A stretch of DNA of 64,000 nucleotides from Eutrigla gurnardus (lineage: Eukaryota; Chordata; Actinopteri; Perciformes; Triglidae). The notes beneath the pieces are model-generated. The model worked only from the letters and a program-made list of their open reading frames with translations. It searched no databases and was not told the origin of the DNA. Location of the stretch: NCBI GenBank assembly GCA_963514095.1, contig OY741266.1:15383986-15447985 (forward strand), written 5' to 3'. This document shows, in pieces, positions 58,260-64,000 of the stretch (position 1 is the first letter of the stretch; the number at the start of each line of letters is the position of its first letter). A program made the translations under genes and the position numbers.

Positions 58260-58690
58260 TTATACATGAATATGACGATGCAAGTATACTGTGTTGAAAA
58301 AAGTCATGTTAAAAAGGTTTTTGTTTTTTGTCTTAAAAAAATCAATGCAAAAACTAACAAGAAGTCAAATGTTGAAACAAGTAATTGTTTAGAAAGTAAA
58401 AACATCAAAGTCCAAGTAGAAAAAGTCATGAAAAGGCACAGTATAATATGTTTAAAAAAATCATTAAAAAAAATAATTTTTATAAAAAGCCATAGTATCC
58501 TATAATATTTGGTGGAAAAGTCATATTGTAGTATTTGGTAAAAACTCATAAAAAGGCATGCGAAGAGGTCGTCAAACATCATACTATGTGGAAGAAAAGT
58601 CCAGAAAAAGTCATGATAGAATATACGGAAAAGGTGATCGGAAGTTATAGTGCAGTATGCGGTAAAAATAAAGTAAAAAAAATACATTAA
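58260..58690 (+). repeat. Degenerate A-rich minisatellite (AAAAAGTCATAGTATAxTAT type)
   Basis: Units of roughly 30 bases with GTCAT or GCCATAG, a TATA/TAT step and a GGTAAAAA or GGAAAAG linker recur between 58435 and 58680, with looser copies before. The complementary-strand frame of 146 codons is read-through. The same motif occurs in the opposite orientation at 59810-60620. Confidence 0.6.
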
Positions 58691-58935
58691 TGAAAGGAAA
58701 TAGTAGTGTACAACCCTAATACAGTGTGGAGGGCAACAAGGCAAGAGACCCCAAAACTGCTGGAACCCAATAAGGGCAAGAAATACTATTTATTACAATG
58801 AAAACACGATAAACAAACTGAATTCAGGAAGAGCAACCAAGTCGTCAGGGTCTCCAAGGCCAAAACTAACTAGCAAATTAAAACACAAAGCTTAGCTCCC
58901 TAGCTGAACAAAAACAGGAGAAAATGGTAGGGAAC
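58691..58935. other. Left part of a possible outer insertion interrupted by the hAT element
   Basis: This stretch and 59550-59800 have similar composition (CA-rich, AACAGGAG, GGAACACAAAAGGGGGACAC) unlike the minisatellite around them. They may be the two halves of one older inserted repeat split by the hAT element. No ends were identified. Confidence 0.35.
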
Positions 58936-59541
58936 TAGTGATGTGACTTCCGAAACGGGCGTGTCGGCGCTTCTCTGAAGTCCCGGATCGAAACGTTTCG
59001 AAATGTTGTGCCGAAAAGCGGTTCTGAAACCCCCGTGTCACGTGACTGTAGTTCAGTGATTGAAGGAACGCCTCTATGTTTCGAAACGGCTATTCCAAGA
59101 CGGGCAGATCCTTTGAAATACTGGCAAGAGCGACGTGCTGTTTTCCCTAATTTGTACCAACTGACTAAGACATGTTTAAGTGTCCCTGCAACAGTGTTAT
59201 CCAAAAAAAAAAAGAAACAGACTCAGCTCAAAAAGAGCTGAACAAATATTATTTCTGAATAAAAATCTTTGATTATTGTATTGCATATAAAAATGTGTCA
59301 TTTGTTTATTTTTAATAATGTTTCTTTAATTCAACCTGTATTCTACTTCAATAAAGGAAACCTAAGACCGGCTCATTTCATAGTGGCACATAATTAGGAC
59401 TTTTCTTTGGCCAGACCTGTCGTTCACAGAAGTGGCCACTAGATGCCACTGTAGAGTCAGGTTTCATATTCGTTTCAAGGCTTCAACACAGACTAAAACA
59501 TCGCTTCGAACTGTTTCGAAGCTTCCCTCTACCCATCACTA
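58936..59541 (+). mobile_element. hAT-type DNA transposon relic with 8-bp target duplication
   Basis: Ends TAGTGATGTGACTTC and, reverse-complemented, TAGTGATGGGTAGAG form short terminal inverted repeats. Flanking 8-mers TAGGGAAC (58928-58935) and CAGGGAAC (59542-59549) agree at 7 of 8 positions, the duplication size of the hAT superfamily. On the plus strand 59108-59199 encodes DPLKYWQERRAVFPNLYQLT-KTCLSVPAT, the start of the hAT C-terminal dimerisation domain (as in ZBED-type proteins). It is broken right after, where the usual SVPSER is replaced by an A-rich run. The rest of the transposase is deleted, so it is non-autonomous. Confidence 0.85.
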
Positions 59542-59809
59542 CAGGGAACCCCTACAGTAACACTAGTCACCAGCACCACACACAGAACCCAACAGATTCA
59601 AACATCTACAGAAGAACCAGAGTCCCACAGACTCAAACACACCAGCCCAGAAAACAGCCCATGGCCAGGAACACAAAAGGGGGACACAGGTGCTGAGGGT
59701 TAATATGCCGATCCACTGATTAGGTGATGATGAGGTGTGAGTGATCAGGCAGAAGGGGTATGGCAGACCTGAAACATAAAAGGGGAAAGACCTCAAAAGC
59801 CATCACATC

Positions 59810-60625
59810 GTATGTCAATCATAGTCTGAGTATAGTTTGTCATAAAAGCCATAGTGTATTTGTTTAAAACGTTTTAAAAATGTCATAGTATAGAATGTAA
59901 AAAAAACACAAAACACATAGACTGGCTTTTTATGTCCGTTTTAGACAAACTACCCTCAGATTTTGTTTGAAATACAACCTTCTATGACTTTTGTCAACAT
60001 AACTTTTTTTTCTCGAAAAACTAGACTATAGTTTTTTTATGTTAGGGTTTCTTTTTTCAACATACTATATTATGACTTTTTTTGTTGTTGAAATTTTTAC
60101 ATCGTATACTATGAGTAAAAAACCAAAACTAGACTGTTTTTTATGACTTTTAGAAAATACTACACTCAGATTTTGTTTGACATACGATACAAAGGCTTTT
60201 TAATTAATTTTTAAAACATTCTATGAATATTGTCAACATACTATGACCTCTTTTTCTCTCGAAAAACTAGACTGGCTTTTTATGACATTAGGGTTAGGGT
60301 TACATTTTCAACATACTATACTATGATTTTTTTCAACATACTATATTTTTCGACCTGCTGTAGACTTGAAAAAACAAAATAACTAAACTATGACCTTTTA
60401 TGACCGTTTTGGACAAACTATAGTCAGACTTTGTTTAGCAAATGATACAATGGCTTTTTGATGATTTCTTTAAAACATTCTATAACCTGTCTGACATACC
60501 AAACTGACTTTTTTTCAACATACTATACAGACTCTTTTTTCCGATACGCTATGCTATGACATTTTTTGTGAAATTTGAACATGCTATGACAATTTTCAAC
60601 AACTAGACGATGGCTTTTTATACAC
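59810..60625 (-). repeat. Degenerate minisatellite with higher-order units of about 205-255 bp
   Basis: Phrases of the type CTTTTTATGAC, GACAAACTA, CTCAGATTTTGTTTGA, TACGATACAA, GGCTTTTT, AAAACATTCTATGA, TCAACATACTATGAC and CTCGAAAAACTAGACT recur in the same order beginning near 59928, 60133 and 60389, giving three higher-order copies. Basic TCAACATACTATxxTATGAC steps are the reverse complement of the motif at 58260-58690. TTAGGGTTAGGGTTA occurs at 60288-60302. Confidence 0.65.
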
Positions 60626-60673
60626 TAGCAGAGCTGGTATTGGCTGCTCCCCCTCATCCCTGAGGCTCGAGCC

Positions 60674-61018
60674 AAGACCGCCCTCACTACTAATGGTGAC
60701 TTATGGCAAGTCCATTTGTTTGGCCTCTACAATACGCCTGCCACGTTTGAGAGACTGATGGATGGAGTACTCACTGGTATTCCCCAGCAGTAGTGTGTTG
60801 TGTACATGGAGGCCCCGAAGCCATCCATATAAACCAGGGCAGAACATTTAAGTCCTGTGTTTTTGCTGCCATGTGTGAAAAACTGACTCCCACAACACCA
60901 GTACTACACTCCTCCACACTGGCACAGCAGCAGGCCACACTGACAGCTAAACACCACCGCTGACTGGGACAACTATGTACCCCTCGTGTTAATGGCATAC
61001 AGGTCTGCTGTGCAGGAC
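60674..61018 (+). pseudogene. Decayed Ty3/Gypsy retrotransposon: reverse transcriptase and integrase remnants
   Basis: At 60674-60820 the frame reads KTALTTNGDLWQVHLFGLYN, TPATFERLMDGVLTGIPQQ, stop, CVVYMEAPK. This corresponds to the Gypsy reverse transcriptase stretch with FGLxNAPATFxRLM and the catalytic YLDD, here a degraded YMEA with an in-frame stop before it. At 60962-61018 DWDNYVPLVLMAYRSAVQD is the LP.....AYR.......ST region of the Gypsy integrase. Several hundred codons expected between the two (rest of RT, RNase H, most of integrase) are missing, so this is an internally deleted relic. No LTRs were recognised. Confidence 0.75.
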
Positions 61019-61255
61019 TGTATGCCATATACATAAACTGCTATATACATCTATAGGACCTCATCATTTACAAGAAAAGAGGTTTTAAGGTCCTTTTGTT
61101 GAAGTTGTCAGAGCAGAGAAAGGTAGACATCACAAAATATTTCCTGCAACACCCTGGACTCAAATGGATGGAATATGTTTATGTATTTCAGGATTAAAAG
61201 TCTAATCCCAGCAACAATGCATGTCTCATGTCAGGCTCAGGCCTCTTTCAGGAAG

Positions 61256-61261
61256 TTTATT
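61256..61261 (-). terminator. Candidate poly(A) signal of the vwa7-like gene
   Basis: TTTATT on the plus strand is AATAAA on the minus strand, about 450 bases past the stop codon at 61712. It is the nearest canonical signal I see in that direction, giving a 3'UTR of about 0.45 kb over 61235-61711. Confidence 0.45.
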
Positions 61262-61711
61262 TCTCTCCACCATCAACAGACATGCTTCTCTTCAAACTGA
61301 ATATCCCCTTTTACAACAGTCTTTCTCAAATGTGCCACCAACATTAGGAGAAATGTATTCTTTAACGCGACATGTTGAAAAATATGTTCCATTGAGTTTA
61401 GTCTGGCATCTAGCAGTCATAGCAGTAATGGCTGCTTCAAGCATTTCTACATGCAGCAGCAAATCTACACACCACCAGGCATATAAATAAAGTGTTGTTT
61501 AAATGTTTAAGAGCAGCAAAATAAAATAAAAGATATATATTTTTTTCCAAAAATAAATGAATACTAGTTAATTAGAGTATTTTCTTCAAGCAGTGGTCAT
61601 ACAACACAACTGATGAAAAAAAAAGAAAGACAATTATAAAAGACTTCCTGCGGGGACACTGGATTATGCTCTATGATTCCACATTTACAGTGTAATTTCC
61701 ATGTATCCCTT

Positions 61712-62143
61712 TTACTTCCAAAAGAGAGAAACCACAACACTGATCCAGAGACAGTGTGATAAGCTCACTGCGTGCCCGCCGGTGGATGTTGTGTTAGTTG
61801 TAGCTGTAGTCACAGGGGCAGCTGTGGTTGCTACTCTCGCCTGTCCTACACATTTCCCCACATTTCCTACTTGGTCCACAGCAGCCAGCTCTACATTCTG
61901 TGAACAGCAGGAGGCGCTGTAGGTAGCCACTGTGACGTCCTCGCCCCCTGCCCCGGCCACTGTGCTGGTATTTAGGGTACCGTTCCCTTTGCGGATAGCG
62001 ACGCTGTCAATGCCAGTTCCGTTGACACCATCGGTGAGGTTAGCGATGAATTCCCACTGAGAGGAAGAGCAGAGCGATGAAGAGGATGGACAGCTGGTGG
62101 ATGAACTGACTACCTGGCATACCGGGCGGGTAAAATCTGTCAC
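61712..62143 (-). CDS. vwa7-like terminal exon
   Basis: It follows acceptor gtgtctccag and runs 143 codons plus stop: VTDFTRPVCQVVSSSTSC..., NLTDGVNGTGIDSVAIRKGN, SASCCSQNVELAAVDQVGNV, and a hydrophobic C-terminus. At least six Cys residues and four N-glycosylation sequons are present. The first codon is GTG (Val), continuing from ..SVAAK of the preceding exon, not a start. Confidence 0.8.
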   Translation of the reverse strand: MTDFTRPVCQVVSSSTSCPSSSSLCSSSQWEFIANLTDGVNGTGIDSVAIRKGNGTLNTSTVAGAGGEDVTVATYSASCCSQNVELAAVDQVGNVGKCVGQARVATTAAPVTTATTNTTSTGGHAVSLSHCLWISVVVSLFWK

Positions 62144-63775
62144 CTGGAGACACGGGAACAGGAAGTGGGAGAGATGAAGACAGGAATCAAATCATTAAGA
62201 AAAGAGTTAGAACAAATTCTGGGCAATTCATGTGATCGGCAGTTATTAAGAACTGACACATTAGTCTACATAATGTGACCAAAAAGCAGCAACACCATCA
62301 AATCCTTTTATTCCACATGCACCTGCAGTACAGGTGGTTTGCCTCTTACCTTGGCAGCCACAGACAACCTGAGGACTGCGTAGTTGATGTCGGTGGCAGC
62401 TGCATTTTCTGCCTCGATGGTCAGGGTCACGTCTGTTCCCGATGCAGCACTGGCTGGTGCTGTTAAGGTGATGGTGCCGTTGGCTTTGCCTCCACTGCCA
62501 GCGTCCATGGCGACGGTGCTGGGGGAAGTGGAAGTATAGCTGCGGTCATTGTTGGCTCGCACCGTGAACGTCCCGGTTGCAGAGTCGTTAACAACCCCGT
62601 TGGTGGTGGTGGAGACCGTGAAAGGGATGGAGATGGTGGAGCCTGGCTCTATGTTAGTGTTGTTGGCTTGGGCCTGAACAGAAAGAGAAAAACAGGAGCA
62701 GAATAAAGGGAAATGTAAAGAGAAAACGCTTTTACTGAGACAGAAAAGTGAATGTGACTGAGCTCACAGTAACGGAGATGCTGGAGGTCCTGATCTGTGT
62801 AGAGGCCTGTCTCTGGAAGCCGGTATGGGCTGACCTGGAGGTAGAGCTGATGTCCTCTCCTCTGACACGGACCACAAAGTCACCTGCTGGGACTCCACTG
62901 AATGTTACCAGGAAGTTACCACTACCCATCGACTGTAGAGGACAGACAGAGAAAGTAGGAATATGAGATGATCAGAATGACAAATATAAACACGCAATAT
63001 TGTAAAACTCGACACCTCAGCATGCCAAGAAGTGGAACTGTTGTCCATTGAAGACTTTCTGTGTAATTTTGGCTTGCTAGAGCTTCTTTTAGACTCTATG
63101 GAGCATTCAAGGACATTCTATTGTTTTTAAGGGTCAGATTCAAGAAAGCAGAGTGACATCAACTACAATCAATGACTTTCTTTAAAGTAGGACACAACAC
63201 ATACTTTGTATATGAAACATGGCAAGCAAAAGAGTATAGTATACACTTGAGCTATTGGGAATGGTCCTTTAAGTTCATCAAGTGAAATGTTTGACATGCC
63301 TGCAGCGATCCGTTGACCTCCGTTGGCCCTGAGTTGTCAAACAGAGTGACCTCGGTGACCTTCACTGTGTCACTTCCTGTCACCGTGACCAAAAGGCTGG
63401 CGTTACCACCTGAAAGCCACGACGAGAGAGAAAGTATCACTATGACAGCTGGCTCATTAGACATGAACAGTATTTGTACATAACCAAAGATGATCGAGAG
63501 GGTCTTGGAGAGACAGACTAGTTCTGGGCTGATGGGTTGGACAATTAACAATTTGGGGACTGTAAAAGATTTACGGCAAATGCTGATTCTAAAAAAAAAA
63601 AAAAGATGAATTATAACATAAAGCACAAGAGAATTGTACAAACTAAAAATGAGGATGAGAATAATTATGAAAGTGGTCTGACCTGAAAGAGGACGTCCCT
63701 CCTTGAGACTGAAGTCCCCATGGGCTCCTTCATGAGCTTCCACAAGATTAAAAATGAAGTTCACTGAACTTTGAC
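61712..63775 (-). CDS. von Willebrand factor A domain-containing protein 7-like, C-terminal part
   Basis: Minus-strand exons 63775-63683, 63409-63300, 62932-62768, 62673-62350 and 62143-61712 join in phase to about 370 residues. The start (GQSSVNFIFNLVE....DFSLKEGRPLSG) resembles the SGQSSLDFLYQF region that follows the vWA domain in VWA7 as I recall it. Next come Ig/cadherin-like beta-sandwich repeats (LLVTVTG....VTLFD, FLVTFSGVPAGDFVVRVRGE). A Ser/Thr-rich, N-glycosylation-rich region (NLT, NGT, NTS) with paired cysteines follows. The C-terminus TSTGGHAVSLSHCLWISVVV-SLFWK looks like a GPI-attachment signal or short membrane anchor. The protein is therefore extracellular or cell-surface. The vWA domain itself and the signal peptide lie beyond 64000. 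Substrate and partners are unknown. It converges with pitpnc1. Confidence 0.75.
62144..62349 (-). other. Intron of the vwa7-like gene
   Basis: A 206-nt GT-AG intron (gtaagag to gtctccag on the minus strand). Nothing else was recognised. Confidence 0.8.
62350..62673 (-). CDS. vwa7-like penultimate exon
   Basis: This 324-nt exon, phase 0 at both ends, encodes AQANNTNIEPGSTISIPFTV to ..INYAVLRLSVAAK. It holds one beta-sandwich-like repeat with PGSTISIPFTVST and SGTDVTLTIEAENA strands. Acceptor tttctgttcag, donor gtaaga. Confidence 0.8.
62674..62767 (-). other. Intron of the vwa7-like gene
   Basis: A compact 94-nt GT-AG intron (gtgagc to ctgttcag). Confidence 0.8.
62768..62932 (-). CDS. vwa7-like internal exon
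   Basis: This 165-nt exon, phase 0, encodes SMGSGNFLVTFSGVPAGDFV-VRVRGEDISSTSRSAHTGFQ-RQASTQIRTSSISVT. Acceptor gtcctctacag, donor gtgagc. The VPAGDFVVRVRGED strand pattern is typical of the repeat after the vWA region. Confidence 0.82.
62933..63299 (-). other. GC-AG intron of the vwa7-like gene
   Basis: On the minus strand the 5' junction reads CTGCAG|gcatgt and the 3' junction ctctacag|TCG. A GC donor is needed to keep the protein ..EVNGSLQ-SMGSGN.. in frame; the frame reading on past the donor ends in 14 codons. Length 367 nt. Confidence 0.7.
63300..63409 (-). CDS. vwa7-like internal exon ending in a GC donor
   Basis: This 110-nt exon entering in phase 1 completes a Gly codon and encodes GNASLLVTVTGSDTVKVTEV-TLFDNSGPTEVNGSLQ. 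The acceptor is ctttcag. A nearer GT (GAG|gtcaac, inside the exon) would be possible but would delete the expected VNGSLQ. Confidence 0.75.
63410..63682 (-). other. Intron of the vwa7-like gene
   Basis: A 273-nt GT-AG intron (gtcaga to ggtggctttcag on the minus strand). It contains a T13 run on the minus strand and nothing else. Confidence 0.8.
63683..63775 (-). CDS. vwa7-like exon, most upstream in the window
   Basis: This 93-nt exon with phase 1 at both ends encodes (G)QSSVNFIFNLVEAHEGAHGD-FSLKEGRPLS(G). The acceptor acatcag lies immediately downstream of about 44 TG units, so the usual pyrimidine tract is replaced by a UG repeat. Skipping would remove 31 residues without a frame shift. 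Confidence 0.78.
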
Positions 63776-63780
63776 CTGAT

Positions 63781-63782
<2 letters not shown>

Positions 63783-63870
<88 letters not shown>
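63783..63870 (+). repeat. (AC)n microsatellite, about 44 units, abutting a splice acceptor
   Basis: A pure AC tract of 88 bases on the plus strand, UG-repeat in the minus-strand transcript, ending 7 bases before the exon at 63775. Confidence 0.98.
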
Positions 63871-63872
<2 letters not shown>

Positions 63873-64000
63873 ACACTGATCAGTAAGTCACCATTGCACA
63901 ACACTGACAAACACAACTGTAAGCAAAGTCCCGTTGAATAAAATCAGAAAATCTCCTTTAACTCTCTCAGGCGATAAAGTGATCTCTATCATACTACTGA
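63871..64000 (-). other. Intron of the vwa7-like gene, continuing past the window
   Basis: Unique sequence on the 5' side of the microsatellite, containing a possible branch-point-like tactgatc near 63878-63885 on the minus strand. No further exon is visible. Confidence 0.6.

Noticed and set aside
58304..58744. 146-codon minus-strand frame rich in Phe and Ile
   Set aside because: It is read-through of the AT-rich minisatellite.

Overview
The window reads as vertebrate nuclear DNA, almost certainly from a teleost fish. It is AT-leaning, very sparse in coding sequence, crowded with long (CA/TG)n microsatellites, and carries interspersed repeats of types I know from fish genomes: L2-like LINE ends, a tRNA-headed SINE with a GGAT-type tail, TTAA-flanked and hAT-type DNA elements, and a decayed Ty3/Gypsy. 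All real genes are split into short exons, so most long open frames are chance or microsatellite read-through.

Gene 1 (plus strand, 40.1-57.9 kb) is confidently pitpnc1, the cytoplasmic class IIB phosphatidylinositol/phosphatidic-acid transfer protein (RdgB-beta). Exons 2 to 10 can be placed to the base with canonical GT-AG sites and continuous phase; they include an 8-nt microexon. The first coding exon (about 16 codons) was not found. The 38 kb before exon 2 is therefore probably first intron, or intron plus upstream intergenic DNA. The 3' end is an alternative-splicing module. A 140-nt exon 9 and the terminal exon 10 begin with homologous sequence. Skipping exon 9 gives an about 346-residue protein with a Ser/Pro-rich tail. 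Including it makes exon 10 start as ACA TGA and ends the protein at about 275 residues. A 3.4 kb 3'UTR with three poly(A) signals follows.

Gene 2 (minus strand, 63.8-61.3 kb, 5' part beyond the window) is the 3' half of a vwa7-like gene, a von Willebrand factor A domain-containing secreted or GPI-anchored protein. Five exons are placed. One intron uses a GC donor, and the most upstream visible exon has a (UG)n tract directly before its acceptor. The two genes converge tail to tail.

Between them (58.0-61.0 kb) lies a repeat-rich zone: degenerate TATGAC-type minisatellites in opposite orientation on either side of a block holding a 606-bp hAT relic with its target duplication, then Ty3/Gypsy reverse transcriptase and integrase remnants.

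At the left edge (1.8-2.1 kb) an open frame with a possible splice acceptor and a nearby AATAAA may be the last exon of an unidentified plus-strand gene. The rest of 2-40 kb holds microsatellites, repeat fragments, one long interrupted inverted repeat (37.2 kb) and some GC-rich patches of unknown role. No rRNA, tRNA gene, CRISPR array or prokaryotic feature is visible.
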